A stretch of 64,000 bases of DNA, taken from NCBI GenBank assembly GCA_964388445.1, contig CAYMAI010000009.1, positions 1 to 64,000 of the forward strand, given 5' to 3'. Shown here piece by piece: positions 15,621 to 24,632 of the stretch. Origin of the DNA: CAYMAI01 sp964388445 (GTDB lineage: Bacteria; 4484-113; JAGGVC01). The translations under genes were made by a program, and so were the position numbers. The stretch's first letter is position 1. Every line of letters begins with the position of its first letter. Below the pieces are notes generated by a model. The model made no database searches, was not told where the DNA came from, and worked only from the letters and a program-made list of their open reading frames with translations.

Positions 15621-18266
15621 CTAATACCCCATATCTCTGAGAACGGCCTGCGCGGCGGCGAGGCGTGCGGTCGGGACTCTAAACGGGCTGCAACTAACGT
15701 AGTCCATTCCCGCTCGATAGCAGAATTCCACTGTCGGCGGATTTCCGCCATGCTCGCCGCAAATGCCGACTTTCAGTGTCGGACGCTCCTTTCTGCCGAG
15801 TTCTATCGCCATCGTGACCAGCTTGCCCACGCCGGCAAAATCGAGTTCGGCGAACGGATTGACCGGATATAGCCCCATATCCACGTACTTTCTTAAGAAT
15901 TTTTCTTCGGCGTCGTCGCGGCTTATTCCTAGCGTCATCTGGGTAAGGTCGTTCGTGCCGAAGCTGAAAAACTCGGCGCTTTTTGCGATTTCGTCCGCGG
16001 TCAGCGCCGCGCGCGGCACTTCGATCATCGTCCCGAAAAGATAGTCGATGTTTCTTCCTTTTTCGGTCATTACGGTTTCCGCGACCTCTCTGAGTTCGGT
16101 TTCGACGCGCTCAAGCTCGGATAGCGAGCCGATTAGCGGAATCATTATTTCCACGCGCGTCGGCTGGCCCTTCTTTTCCACTTCGCAGGCGGCTTCGATA
16201 ATCGCGCGCACCTGCATCCGGTTGATTTCGGGAAAAATTATGCCCAGCCTGCACCCGCGGAATCCCAGCATCGGATTCGCCTCGTGCATAGATTTAACGC
16301 GAGCGCGAAGCTTCGCCTCCGATTCCGCCCGGCCGGATTTGCCGGCGATTTTGGCGGTGAAATTCTTGATGACTTTTTCGAGCGCCGCCTCTTCCGACGG
16401 CAAGAATTCGTGAAGCGGCGGGTCGAGCAGGCGAATTGTCACCGGATAGCCCTTCATCGCTTTGAATATGCCCTTGAAATCGTCGCGCTGGAAATCCAAA
16501 AGCTTTGCCAGATATTCCTCCCGTTCTTCGACAGTGTCCGATAGAATCATCGACTGCACGAGCGGGATACGCTCTTCGTCGAAGAACATATGTTCGGTCC
16601 GGCAAAGCCCGATTCCCTCCGCGCCAAGCTTAATCGCCGTCTCCGCGTCCTTCGGCGTGTCGGCGTTGGTTCTGATTTTGATTTTGCGCTCCGCGTCCGC
16701 CCATGATAAAAACTCGGCGAACTCGCCGCCGATTTGCGACGGTATCATTGCGATTTCGCCCGCGAAAACCTTACCCGTGGTTCCGTCGATTGTTATCGTG
16801 TCGCGTTCGGTGAGCTTAAGCCCGCCGATCGCTATCGTCCTGGTGCGTTCGTCGATTTTCATATCTCCGCAGCCGGCGACGCACGGCTTGCCCATTTGCC
16901 CTGCCACGACAGCCGCATGGCTCGTTTTGCCGCCGCGGGAGGTTAGAATTCCCTGCGCCGCGTCCATCCCGTGAATGTCGTCGGGCGTCGTTTCGGCGCG
17001 TACCAGAATCACTTTCTCGCCCGATAGCGCGCGCTCGACCGCTTCGTCCGCTGTAAACGCCAGCTTGCCTTTGGCGGCTCCGGGGCTTGCGTCAACTCCG
17101 GCGACGAGCGGCTTCGGATTCTTCGAATAATCGATTTGAGGCAGCAAAAGCATACGCATCACTTCGGCGTCGACGCGCATCAGCGCCTCGCGCCGGGTTA
17201 TCAGCCCTTCGCCGACCATATCCACCGCGATTTTCACCTGCGCCAGCGGGCTGCGCTTTCCGCTTCTAGTCTGCAATATGAACAGCTTGCCGCGCTCGAT
17301 AGTGAATTCGAGGTCCTGCATGTCTCGATAGTGAAGTTCGAGCATTCGTGCAATGCGGTCGAGTTCCTTCGCCTGCTTCGGAAACACTTCCTTGAGTTTT
17401 TCGATCGAGACTGGCGTACGGATTCCGGCGACGACGTCCTCGCCCTGCGCGTTTACGAGGAAATCGCCGAACAGCCCTTTAGCCCCGGAATTTTTGTTCC
17501 GGCTGAACGCCACGCCTGTGCCGCAATCGTCGCCCATGTTTCCGAAAACCATCGTCTGAATGTTGACTGCCGTGCCCAGGTCGTGCGGAATCCGGTTCAG
17601 ATTTCGATAGGTTATCGCCCGCGGCGTATTCCAGCTCTTGAACACCGCGATTATCGCCATTTCGATTTGCTCGTAAGGATCTTCCGGTATCTTTACGCCA
17701 TGATTATCGAGCACGGCTTCGTATTGCGAAATGAGCTTTCTCAAGTTTGGTGCGGTTAGTTCATGGTCGAAATGTACGCCTAGCGAGTGCTTCATCTTTT
17801 CGATGTGCTCGTCGAAATGGCTGATGTCCACTCCGAGAACCACGTCCGCGAAAATTTGGATGAATCGCCGCCTGCTGTCGAGCGCAAATCTTTCGTCGCC
17901 GCTTTCTGCCGCAAGCGCTGCGCAGGACGCGTCGTTCATGCCGAGATTCAAAATCGTGTCCATCATTCCCGGCATACTGAATTTCGAGCCGCTCCTGACG
18001 CTGACGAGGAGCGGGCTTTTGGAGCCGCCGAAAATCTTTCCGGTTTTCTTTTCCAGTTGGTCAACTTTGGCCCGAACTTCTTCGAGCAGACCGCCGGGAA
18101 GTTTGCCGCCGAGTTTGTAATATTCCCTGCAGCAATGCGTCGTTATGATGAATCCGGGAGGGATTGGCAGTGCTAGATTAACCATCGCCGCAAGGTTTGC
18201 GCCCTTGCCGCCGAATTTCTCTTTGTCGCCGCCGTCCGCTTCTTCAAATCCGAATACCCAAGGCAT
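15621..18266 (-). CDS. ppdK: Pyruvate, phosphate dikinase
   Basis: PPDK interconverts pyruvate, ATP and Pi with PEP, AMP and PPi, linking glycolysis and gluconeogenesis. The 881-residue protein has the three domains: an N-terminal ATP-grasp part (FGGKGANLAAMVNLALPIPP), the swivelling phosphohistidine domain with GGKTSHAAVVAGQMGKPCV near residue 447, and a C-terminal TIM barrel with GLCRTEHMFF and the Cys-containing YVSCSPFRVPTARLAAAQA. Length and motifs match the family fully. The ATG at 18266 is preceded by GGAGGAA. A TATAAT box about 85 nt upstream implies a normal leader, unlike many neighbours. The gene ends 24 bp from the convergent truB. Confidence 0.96.
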   Translation of the reverse strand: MPWVFGFEEADGGDKEKFGGKGANLAAMVNLALPIPPGFIITTHCCREYYKLGGKLPGGLLEEVRAKVDQLEKKTGKIFGGSKSPLLVSVRSGSKFSMPGMMDTILNLGMNDASCAALAAESGDERFALDSRRRFIQIFADVVLGVDISHFDEHIEKMKHSLGVHFDHELTAPNLRKLISQYEAVLDNHGVKIPEDPYEQIEMAIIAVFKSWNTPRAITYRNLNRIPHDLGTAVNIQTMVFGNMGDDCGTGVAFSRNKNSGAKGLFGDFLVNAQGEDVVAGIRTPVSIEKLKEVFPKQAKELDRIARMLELHYRDMQDLEFTIERGKLFILQTRSGKRSPLAQVKIAVDMVGEGLITRREALMRVDAEVMRMLLLPQIDYSKNPKPLVAGVDASPGAAKGKLAFTADEAVERALSGEKVILVRAETTPDDIHGMDAAQGILTSRGGKTSHAAVVAGQMGKPCVAGCGDMKIDERTRTIAIGGLKLTERDTITIDGTTGKVFAGEIAMIPSQIGGEFAEFLSWADAERKIKIRTNADTPKDAETAIKLGAEGIGLCRTEHMFFDEERIPLVQSMILSDTVEEREEYLAKLLDFQRDDFKGIFKAMKGYPVTIRLLDPPLHEFLPSEEAALEKVIKNFTAKIAGKSGRAESEAKLRARVKSMHEANPMLGFRGCRLGIIFPEINRMQVRAIIEAACEVEKKGQPTRVEIMIPLIGSLSELERVETELREVAETVMTEKGRNIDYLFGTMIEVPRAALTADEIAKSAEFFSFGTNDLTQMTLGISRDDAEEKFLRKYVDMGLYPVNPFAELDFAGVGKLVTMAIELGRKERPTLKVGICGEHGGNPPTVEFCYRAGMDYVSCSPFRVPTARLAAAQAVLRDMGY

Positions 18267-18351
18267 TTAGTTCCTCCAAATCGTCACGAAAAGGGTTTTG
18301 CCGAAGCCGAATACTAACATGCCGGAGGTCGCAAAAGCCGGTTATCATACG

Positions 18352-18380
18352 ATTATAGGCGGATTTTCGAGCTTGGGAAA
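18352..18380 (-). promoter_or_regulatory. Probable ppdK promoter
   Basis: TATAAT on the minus strand (18352-18357) has a weak -35 TTTCCC (18375-18380) at 17 bp. The 85-nt leader ends in GGAGGAA before the ppdK ATG. Confidence 0.4.
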
Positions 18381-18445
18381 ATGATAAACAGCGCGAAAGA
18401 CCGCTTGCTTTTCACAAGCAATGTTGCTCCCGATAGTGCGGCGTG

Positions 18446-19396
18446 CTAAGCGCCAGGCTCTTTTTGCTTGGGTCTCATCGGAGGATGTCCGGGAGGCATG
18501 CCGGCGGCATCTCCTCCGCCGTGGGGACTTCCTCCGCCCATTCCACCATGAGGATTCGGACCGCCCATACCGCCGCCCATACCGCCGCCCATTCCGCCAT
18601 GGCCCGTTGGGGGAAGCATCGCCGGCTTGTCCAGCTTGCCCGCGATGTAGTCTTCGATCGCGCCTTCGAGTTCGGGGTCTTTGATTTCGACTTTAGCGGA
18701 CGCCAATGCGCCTTCGACAAACTGATCGAATTTGACCAGCTTGCGCTGGGCGATTTCCCGAGCCAAAAATTCCTCGAAACTGCCAGCCGGGAAAAATGCC
18801 TGTTTGCCGGCATCCCGGTCCGCTTCGAACTTTTTAATAAGATCGTCGAATTCCGCTTTTAACTTTTCCTCGTCAACTTCGATGTCTTCGCCGACCTTGT
18901 CGATTAGACGCTGACGAGTTATTTCCATTCGCTTCCATTCTACGAACTCATCCATCGAGCCGATTTTGTGGCCTGGCATATTGCCGATATACGCCATCAG
19001 CGCGTCCTGACCGCCCATTTTCTCTGCGATAATGTCGCACTCGGCCTTGGCCTCTTCGGTTGTTGCGCTTACTTCGAGTTCTTCGGCCTTTTTAAGCGCC
19101 AATTTTTCGGCCGCGGTAACCGCGAACGCCAGCCTTTTCAGGTCCCGCTTCATTTCTTCGCCGACTTCCATTCCGCTTCCGGTAACGGACGCCAGCTCGG
19201 CCTGAATACGGGATTCGATGTCGCTGCCGTATATGTCGATTCCATCCACCGTGGCGGCGAGTTTGCCGCCATCGGACGATTTCTTTCCACCCGATGTGGT
19301 TCCGCCGTCTCCGCCGTTTTCGCCTTCCGGGCATGCTGTCAGTAGCAAGACCGAAAGCGCGGCGATGGCGGTAAAAGCAAACTTCAGCTTATTCAT
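18446..19396 (-). CDS. Lipoprotein with SurA-N-like chaperone domain and Gly/Met/His tail
   Basis: The protein begins with a lipoprotein signal peptide whose lipobox is LLTAC (Cys about 22), followed by a Gly/Ser linker. Residues about 50-245 are helical and resemble the N-terminal chaperone part of SurA/PrsA foldases (VDGIDIYGSDIESRIQAEL, then IITRQRLIDKV-type helices). The rotamase domain is missing. The last 60 residues are low complexity: repeated MGGG units mixed with His and Pro, possibly metal-binding. It would help fold exported proteins at the membrane surface; this is inference. AGGAG lies 7 nt before the ATG and a perfect hairpin lies just upstream of that. The next gene upstream is another lipoprotein of the same type, 62 bp away. 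Confidence 0.72.
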   Translation of the reverse strand: MNKLKFAFTAIAALSVLLLTACPEGENGGDGGTTSGGKKSSDGGKLAATVDGIDIYGSDIESRIQAELASVTGSGMEVGEEMKRDLKRLAFAVTAAEKLALKKAEELEVSATTEEAKAECDIIAEKMGGQDALMAYIGNMPGHKIGSMDEFVEWKRMEITRQRLIDKVGEDIEVDEEKLKAEFDDLIKKFEADRDAGKQAFFPAGSFEEFLAREIAQRKLVKFDQFVEGALASAKVEIKDPELEGAIEDYIAGKLDKPAMLPPTGHGGMGGGMGGGMGGPNPHGGMGGGSPHGGGDAAGMPPGHPPMRPKQKEPGA

Positions 19397-19410
19397 TCGA
19401 TTTCTCCTGT

Positions 19411-19428
19411 GCGGGCGCGCACGCCCGC
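19411..19428 (-). promoter_or_regulatory. Stem-loop beside the ribosome binding site of the Gly/Met/His-tailed lipoprotein gene
   Basis: A perfect 7-bp GC stem (GCGGGCG and CGCCCGC) with a 4-nt loop ends two bases before the AGGAG of the downstream gene on the minus strand. It could either modulate translation or act as processing site between the two lipoprotein genes. It has no T-run, so it is unlikely to be a terminator. Confidence 0.4.
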
Positions 19429-19458
19429 CGCCGCAAATATAACTTGATTCGTCTCTAA

Positions 19459-20316
19459 TTACTCGCCGTTTTCCGCATCTCCGCCGGCTTCGGCATCGCT
19501 GCCCGAATCCGCGGAATCCTGCTCGCCGCCGTTTTGAGGAGTAGTGGCGTCCGGTGCGGGTGTCGGCGCCGGAGGTTCGGTGGCTACCGGAGGCTCACCC
19601 GGCTCTTCGATGCCCCAGTCGGCAAGCGTCATCGGCGGGATGCCGAAATATTGAACCTTGTCGATGAATTCCTTGATGATATCCGCGCGAAAGTTCTGAA
19701 ATTCTTCGTTCGCGCGCTGCATGAACAGCATTTCGTCGGCCTTGTCCTTTACCTGCTCGTAAGTCAAGGCTTCCGTTTCTTCTTCCGTAAGGCCTCTTTC
19801 CGCTCCGACGGTTTGCTTGATGTTTCTGAACTGCGTGTCGTAAAAATTCCTTACGTCCTCGTCGGAAAGGTTGATGCGCTTGCGCAAAAGCTTCGTGATT
19901 GCCACGAATTTTCGCTGGTCCTCGCGCATGCTCTCCATCGTTTTGCCGGCCGCCTTGAGGTAGTTCTGCAGTTCCGCATCGTCGTTGCCGAAGTCCTTGC
20001 GAAGTTTGTTCATTTGCTCTTCCACGTCGGCTTCGGTTATTTCTATGCGCTCGCTTGCGCATTTTTCATAAACCATATGGGTAAAGAGCTGGTCTTGGAC
20101 CATCATTAGGAACCGCCGGTCGGAAGAAAGGTCCGAAAGCATGACCGACTTGGCTCCGAATTTTGCGATGACTTCGGGCGAATCCGTTTTGACGACAATG
20201 CCCGAACCCGGCGAGCCGCCGTCTTCGCCTGCCGGATTACACGAAACGAGCGTCGCGGCGAGGGCCGCGGCAGAGATTACAGCCAAAAAAGTAAAAGCGA
20301 TACGCAACTTAAACAC
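19459..20316 (-). CDS. Lipoprotein with SurA-N-like chaperone domain and acidic Pro-rich tail
   Basis: The signal peptide ends in the lipobox LVSC (Cys about 26). Residues about 45-220 are helical and resemble the SurA N-terminal chaperone domain: VMLSDLSSDRRFLMMVQDQL, then ITEADVEEQMNKLRKDFG, and INLSDEDVRNFYDTQF, which matches the segment that precedes the rotamase domain in full-length foldases. No rotamase domain follows. The last 60 residues are Pro, Thr, Glu and Asp rich and probably disordered. The start is a GTG at 20316 with AGGAAG 6 nt upstream. It lies upstream of a similar lipoprotein gene and the pair are probably one operon. Confidence 0.72.
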   Translation of the reverse strand: MFKLRIAFTFLAVISAAALAATLVSCNPAGEDGGSPGSGIVVKTDSPEVIAKFGAKSVMLSDLSSDRRFLMMVQDQLFTHMVYEKCASERIEITEADVEEQMNKLRKDFGNDDAELQNYLKAAGKTMESMREDQRKFVAITKLLRKRINLSDEDVRNFYDTQFRNIKQTVGAERGLTEEETEALTYEQVKDKADEMLFMQRANEEFQNFRADIIKEFIDKVQYFGIPPMTLADWGIEEPGEPPVATEPPAPTPAPDATTPQNGGEQDSADSGSDAEAGGDAENGE

Positions 20317-20400
20317 TTGGAACTTCCTGATTAAAAAGGTGAATTTTCATTTTACCACCTTGAGGCGCGTTTCGCCAGTTTGAGCTATTTGGCACAATGG

Positions 20401-20406
20401 TATTAT
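20401..20406 (+). promoter_or_regulatory. -10 element of the PaaK-like gene
   Basis: TATTAT ends 6 nt before the preferred GTG start. A TTTGAG 16 bp upstream could be the -35. Confidence 0.35.
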
Positions 20407-20412
20407 GGTCGC

Positions 20413-21855
20413 GTGGGCTGGCCGAAATGGACAACGGCGGACGTCAAGCGAATCCAGGACGAACGTATCCGCAGGTTTCTGCCGGAGGTTTACGCCTACT
20501 CTCCGTTCTACAAACGGCTTTGGGACGAGGCGGGCATCGACGCCGCAAAAATCAAGTGCGTTGCCGATTTGGCGCGGCTTCCGTTCACATCAAAAAGCGA
20601 CATCGTTCCAACCGAAGAAAGCCCCGCCAGATTCCGCGAGATTATTTTGCAGCCGAAACCGGATGAAATTAAAAAGAATTTGAGCGCAGGTCAAAAGCTC
20701 AAGCTCGTTTCAGGCAGAGTTTTCGGCGGCAGAAGCCCGAAAGAAGCGATTCTCGACCGCTACTTGCCAATTCACATCACATCAACAACCGGCCGCAGTG
20801 CGCGCGCCGTGCCATTTTTATATACCGGCGCGGACATAGCGATTTTGAAGGAAGCGGGGCGCAGATTGTTCGAGCTTGCCGCCCTCGACAGCGTGAACGA
20901 TTCGGGGGTGAACGCGTTTCCGTTCGCGCCGCATTTGGCGTTCTGGCAGGTCGCCTTTGCCGGCTTCGAAGCGCATATCAGAATGCTGCACACCGGCGGC
21001 GGCAGGGTGATGGGCAGCGCGCCGATTCTCGATTCTCTCGAACGGCTCAAAGCCACTTTTTTCGTGGGCACGCCGGGCTATGTATATCACCTTTTAAGCA
21101 TGGCAGCCGACCAAAAGCGCGATTTGAGTTCGTTGAAACTATGCATTCTAGGCGCGGAAAAAGCCAATCAGCCGTTCAAGCATAAGCTGAAAGAATTGCT
21201 GGCGCAATGCGGCAGCGAAAATGCGAAAGTGCTTTCGACATACGGGCTTACCGAAGCGAAACATGCCTGGCTCGAATGCACGGACGCGCCTGATTCCCGT
21301 TATCATTTGTATCCGGATTTCGAGCTGTTCGAAGTGGTGAACCCCGAAACCGGAGCGCCGGTAAAGCCGGGAGAGCGCGGCGAATTGGTTTTGACGAGGC
21401 TCGCGGGCGCGGGAAGCGTGGTGGTGCGCTACCGGACGGGCGATATCGTTGACGGCGGCATAATAATCGAAAAATGCCCGCATTGCGGCCGCACCGCGCC
21501 GCTTATGGATACGAAAATCGGCAGAGTGAGCGACGTTAAAAAGGTCAAAGGCGTGCTGCTAGATTTCAACGAGCTATTCGGATGGTTCGCCGCCCGCCGC
21601 GAAATTCTGGAATGGCAGCTCGAAATCGGCAAAGTGAACGACGACCCGTTCCAAATGGACGAACTGCGCCTGAAAGTCGCGCTGCGCGACGGCGTGGACA
21701 AAGCGCGATTCGAAAACGCTATCGGCGAAGCCGCGCGGGCGGATTTCGAAATGAAATTCGACAAGTTTTTCTATTACACTCGCGAAGACCTTGTCGAAAT
21801 TCTGGGAATGGACAGACTGCCGAAAGAAGCCAGGATCGTTGACAAAAGGAATTGA
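20413..21855 (+). CDS. PaaK-like AMP-forming CoA ligase or adenylating enzyme
   Basis: The 480-residue protein belongs to the PaaK-like branch of adenylate-forming enzymes, which activate a carboxylic acid with ATP. The hallmark N-terminal pattern AYSPFYKRLWDEAGID and DLARLPFTSKSDI is present, as are the nucleotide-binding loop HITSTTGRSARAVPFLY, STYGLTEAKHAW, the YRTGDIVDGG segment and a C-terminal subdomain. A Cys pair, CPHCGRTAP, sits just after YRTGD, as in PaaK proteins. The substrate cannot be told. For the start I prefer the GTG at 20413, since TATTAT ends 6 nt before it; a TTG at 20380 would add 11 residues. The VOC gene follows 26 bp downstream. Confidence 0.78.
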   Translation: MGWPKWTTADVKRIQDERIRRFLPEVYAYSPFYKRLWDEAGIDAAKIKCVADLARLPFTSKSDIVPTEESPARFREIILQPKPDEIKKNLSAGQKLKLVSGRVFGGRSPKEAILDRYLPIHITSTTGRSARAVPFLYTGADIAILKEAGRRLFELAALDSVNDSGVNAFPFAPHLAFWQVAFAGFEAHIRMLHTGGGRVMGSAPILDSLERLKATFFVGTPGYVYHLLSMAADQKRDLSSLKLCILGAEKANQPFKHKLKELLAQCGSENAKVLSTYGLTEAKHAWLECTDAPDSRYHLYPDFELFEVVNPETGAPVKPGERGELVLTRLAGAGSVVVRYRTGDIVDGGIIIEKCPHCGRTAPLMDTKIGRVSDVKKVKGVLLDFNELFGWFAARREILEWQLEIGKVNDDPFQMDELRLKVALRDGVDKARFENAIGEAARADFEMKFDKFFYYTREDLVEILGMDRLPKEARIVDKRN

Positions 21856-21881
21856 CGGCTTTTTGCCGAAGGGAGAAAAAA

Positions 21882-22229
21882 ATGCTCGGAATATGTCACA
21901 CCGAAATTCCATCGAAAGACGTAAACGAAAGCGCTGCGTTTTACGGCGCGGTGTTCGGCTGGGAAACGACGGTGCAGGGAACGGGAGAATATGCGGTCTT
22001 CCATATGGGCGACGGAAAAGAAGGCGGATTCGATCCATCGGAACAGCCTTCCGCCGGCGGAATCCTGATTTACGTGGAAGTAGCGGACATCCCCGAATCG
22101 CTGGCAAAAATAGAAGCGGCGGGCGGCGCCGTGATACGCGGCAAGACCGCGGTGGGCGGCCCGCACGGATTTTACGCGCTTTTCACGGACCCGCACGGCA
22201 ACCGGCTCGGCGTATGGGCGCAGGAATAA
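21882..22229 (+). CDS. VOC-superfamily (glyoxalase/bleomycin-resistance fold) protein
   Basis: The 115-residue protein is a single VOC domain made of two beta-alpha-beta-beta-beta units. The first unit starts ICHTEIPSKDVNESAAFYGAVFGWE, the second GGILIYVEVADIPESLAKIEAAGG, and it ends with DPHGNRLGVW, typical of this family. The metal ligands His and Glu of the first unit are plausible (H6), but the substrate is unknown; similar small proteins act in detoxification or as binding proteins. GGGAG lies 7 nt before the ATG. It follows the PaaK-like gene by 26 bp and is probably cotranscribed. Confidence 0.85.
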   Translation: MLGICHTEIPSKDVNESAAFYGAVFGWETTVQGTGEYAVFHMGDGKEGGFDPSEQPSAGGILIYVEVADIPESLAKIEAAGGAVIRGKTAVGGPHGFYALFTDPHGNRLGVWAQE

Positions 22230-22298
22230 TCGCCGCATCCCCGAACTGCCCGAAGCGCGTTCGATAAATCAAAATGGGCGATTATGCGACGGTAATAG

Positions 22299-22304
22299 TA
22301 TAAT
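22299..22304 (+). promoter_or_regulatory. -10 element for the DUF5665-like gene
   Basis: A perfect TATAAT ends 6 nt before the GTG start, which predicts a leaderless transcript. No -35 resembling TTGACA is present 16-18 bp upstream. Confidence 0.5.
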
Positions 22305-22310
22305 GGCTTC

Positions 22311-22787
22311 GTGCCGGTGTATTTGACCGATACCGAAACCGAAGGCGCCGCCAAAGGCGGCATAGACGGCTCCGCGAGTGAAAGCCCGGGAGAAGATTCG
22401 AAGTCCCGTCAAGGCAAGCTTCACGCCGAAGAATCGGCTGAAAAGCACCCGCATTTGCCGGAGGAAAAAAGGCAAGGTTTCGGCGGCAAACTCGTAGCTT
22501 TCATAAGGCGCTGGCGCTACGGCAAGCCGCCGCATCCCGACCGCGAAATCCGCCATATCCAAAATCAGGAAGAAATGATTAGGTGGCTTCGAATAAACGC
22601 TCGGCTCCTTACGCCTCTACACAGCTTTTACCGCGGAATCGCGCTCGGTCTCGGAATCGTGGTGGGCACCGGTATCGTTTTGAGTCTTCTTATTCACCTG
22701 TTCGCCAAGCTTGCGCTTGTTCCGCTCATCGGCGATTTCGCAAGGCAGATTTTGAACTATCTGGAAGCCACGAACGGGACGCACTAA
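22311..22787 (+). CDS. DUF5665-like membrane-associated protein
   Basis: The 158-residue protein has a disordered acidic/basic N-terminal half (about 1-75) and a C-terminal part of the DUF5665 type: an amphipathic segment around MIRWLRINARLLTPLHSFYRGI, then one transmembrane helix (LGIVVGTGIVLSLLIHLFAKL), ending LVPLIGDFARQILNYLE. The function of this domain is unknown. The start is GTG at 22311 behind a TATAAT at 6 nt. It lies between the VOC gene and a glycosidase gene, on the same strand. Confidence 0.65.
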   Translation: MPVYLTDTETEGAAKGGIDGSASESPGEDSKSRQGKLHAEESAEKHPHLPEEKRQGFGGKLVAFIRRWRYGKPPHPDREIRHIQNQEEMIRWLRINARLLTPLHSFYRGIALGLGIVVGTGIVLSLLIHLFAKLALVPLIGDFARQILNYLEATNGTH

Positions 22788-22867
22788 AAATCGCCGCATA
22801 AAACGCCGCCGCATTGAACGCGTTTTTCCGGACTCACGTCCGGTAGACGTTCTTCGAGGTAATTTGA

Positions 22868-24298
22868 ATGTTCAAGTTTTTCTCCGCCGCCGCCCTTGCG
22901 GCTTTTTTGTGGCTGAATTCGTTTTGCACCGGCGCTCACGCGCAGGCGAAACCGAAATTCGAACTTGTGTCGAGTTCGGCGTACGCGACCGAAGAATGGG
23001 TGGTCGCAAAATTCGACTTCGAGCCCGCGGTACCCGAATATAGCTGGCGGTTCGAAAATGGTCAGCCGCGTTTCATCGTGACCCTTCTTTCGACCGCGAT
23101 AAAGGACAAAGCCGTCCTCGCCAGTCCCGAAGTAAAGCAGTTTCCGCTATGGAAAATCTCGCCCTATCAGGGCGCCGAAAACGCGAGCCTTACTTTCGTT
23201 CTCGGATACGACAGCGAACATCTGGTAGCCGCTAGCGGTAAGTCTCTGTACGTAAAGTTTCCCAGAAACGTCGTTTACTCGCGCAAAATCGAAATCGGCT
23301 CCGGCGCGGTTTGGAAAACCGAGGCGTACGCGGTTTCGTCGCGGCCTCTAAGGTACGACTGGCTGGAAATTCCGCCTTCTGCGCTTTCGAATCTGCGCGT
23401 GCAGTCGGCGAATTCTCTCGATAAAAGCGTGCGGACGATGGACATAAGGGAAATGACGCGTCGCACCGGCGCGATTGCCGCGGTCAACGCCGGATTTTTC
23501 AATTCGCAAGGCCACGCCGTTTCGACGGTCGTAGAAAACGGCCTGTTCATGACGGCGGGAAGATATCCCTCGAGGCCCATGATGCTTTTCATGCGTGACG
23601 GCGGCGTGAAAATCGGCCGGTTCACGGTTAGACCGGAACTAATCAGCGGCGGAAAACTCATTCCTTTAAGCGGCATCAATTCGAATCTGACGGACGGCGC
23701 AACCGTCGTGTACAACTGGGTTTTTCCGCCGGAGGAAATCCCGTCGGACGGCTTCCTTTATGCGCTCAGCGGCGGCAGGCTTACGCCGCTCAGCGGAGTA
23801 TTGTCGGAGCTGTCCTCGCCGTCGGATTATTACATCGTGACCAAGATAATTCCCGAGGCGAATCCGCTTCGCGATTTGCCGAAGGACACTTTCGTAGAAG
23901 TACGCAGCCGGATTTACGACCGCAGCTCGGGCCAGCTTCTCGAAGTGCTCGGCGCTGTGGGTGGCGCGCCGATGCTCGTGTCCGGCGGCGCGGTGAACGT
24001 AACGAGCGACGAGGACAGAGTCCAGGACGACATCAGGAAAAACGCCCGCGCCAGAACCGCGGCTGCGATTACGGGCGACGGCACGGTATTGCTCGTTACA
24101 ATTTGCGAAGTGCGCGACGGGTTTTACAAAGGACTGAAGCTTGAAGAACTCGCATCGTGGCTCGCAAGGCGCGGCGCCGTAACGGCCTTCAATCTCGACG
24201 GCGGCGGTTCGACCCAGCTTGCGGTGAGCGACACAATCGTCATTCCCTATGCCGGCACGCCGCGCAAACTGAACAACGCGATACTTTTCATGCCGTAA
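22868..24298 (+). CDS. Secreted NAGPA-type phosphodiester glycosidase
   Basis: The 476-residue protein begins with a cleavable signal peptide (about 1-25, ending GAHAQA). From about residue 195 it shows the phosphodiester glycosidase (NAGPA, PF09992) domain: AAVNAGFFNSQGHAVSTVV, a middle GAPMLVSGGAV and RARTAAAITGDGTVLLV, and the C-terminal FNLDGGGSTQLAV that contributes the active site. In bacteria such enzymes release sugar from cell-surface glycan phosphodiesters; the substrate here is unknown. The N-terminal 170 residues are a beta-rich region that I cannot name, similar to AMIN-type wall-binding parts. GAGG lies about 6 nt before the ATG. Confidence 0.82.
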   Translation: MFKFFSAAALAAFLWLNSFCTGAHAQAKPKFELVSSSAYATEEWVVAKFDFEPAVPEYSWRFENGQPRFIVTLLSTAIKDKAVLASPEVKQFPLWKISPYQGAENASLTFVLGYDSEHLVAASGKSLYVKFPRNVVYSRKIEIGSGAVWKTEAYAVSSRPLRYDWLEIPPSALSNLRVQSANSLDKSVRTMDIREMTRRTGAIAAVNAGFFNSQGHAVSTVVENGLFMTAGRYPSRPMMLFMRDGGVKIGRFTVRPELISGGKLIPLSGINSNLTDGATVVYNWVFPPEEIPSDGFLYALSGGRLTPLSGVLSELSSPSDYYIVTKIIPEANPLRDLPKDTFVEVRSRIYDRSSGQLLEVLGAVGGAPMLVSGGAVNVTSDEDRVQDDIRKNARARTAAAITGDGTVLLVTICEVRDGFYKGLKLEELASWLARRGAVTAFNLDGGGSTQLAVSDTIVIPYAGTPRKLNNAILFMP

Positions 24299-24339
24299 CC
24301 GTAAATCGAAACGAAGCGAGCACGGCAAGAAACTTCCGC

Positions 24340-24570
24340 CTATCGGCCCGCTCTGAGCGCGAAATACAGAATCAGGCTCAGCACGATGCTGACGATAATC
24401 GAAGTCGCGAGCGGAAAATAGAACGTGAAGTTTGGACGCTTGACGACTATGTCGCCCGGCAGATTGCCGAGGGGAAAAGAGCCTTTGGCGTATATAACAA
24501 CGATGCCGATTATGACGAGCGCGACGCCCGCAATGATGAGCAATCGTCCTGCTGATTGGTAAGCGTCCAT
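24340..24570 (-). CDS. DUF2905 membrane protein
   Basis: This 76-residue protein has two transmembrane helices (about 9-27 and 50-71) joined by a loop with GSFPLGNLPGDIVVKRPNF, a signature of the DUF2905 family. The function is unknown. Start choice is uncertain: ATG at 24570 gives a normal family length, while a TTG eight codons upstream would be longer. No Shine-Dalgarno is seen, so it may be translated with hpf, whose stop lies 62 bp upstream on the same strand. Confidence 0.78.
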   Translation of the reverse strand: MDAYQSAGRLLIIAGVALVIIGIVVIYAKGSFPLGNLPGDIVVKRPNFTFYFPLATSIIVSIVLSLILYFALRAGR

Positions 24571-24632
24571 ATTCGGTTGCACGAAAGCCGGCAAGTCCGG
24601 TTTAGGCGAATCAACGAATTGCCGCGTCCGCT

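Noticed and set aside
15621..18266. Several 100-200 codon plus-strand frames opposite ppdK
   Set aside because: They are reading-frame shadows of a fully conserved gene, as are similar frames over gcvP, accC, mutB and the mre genes.
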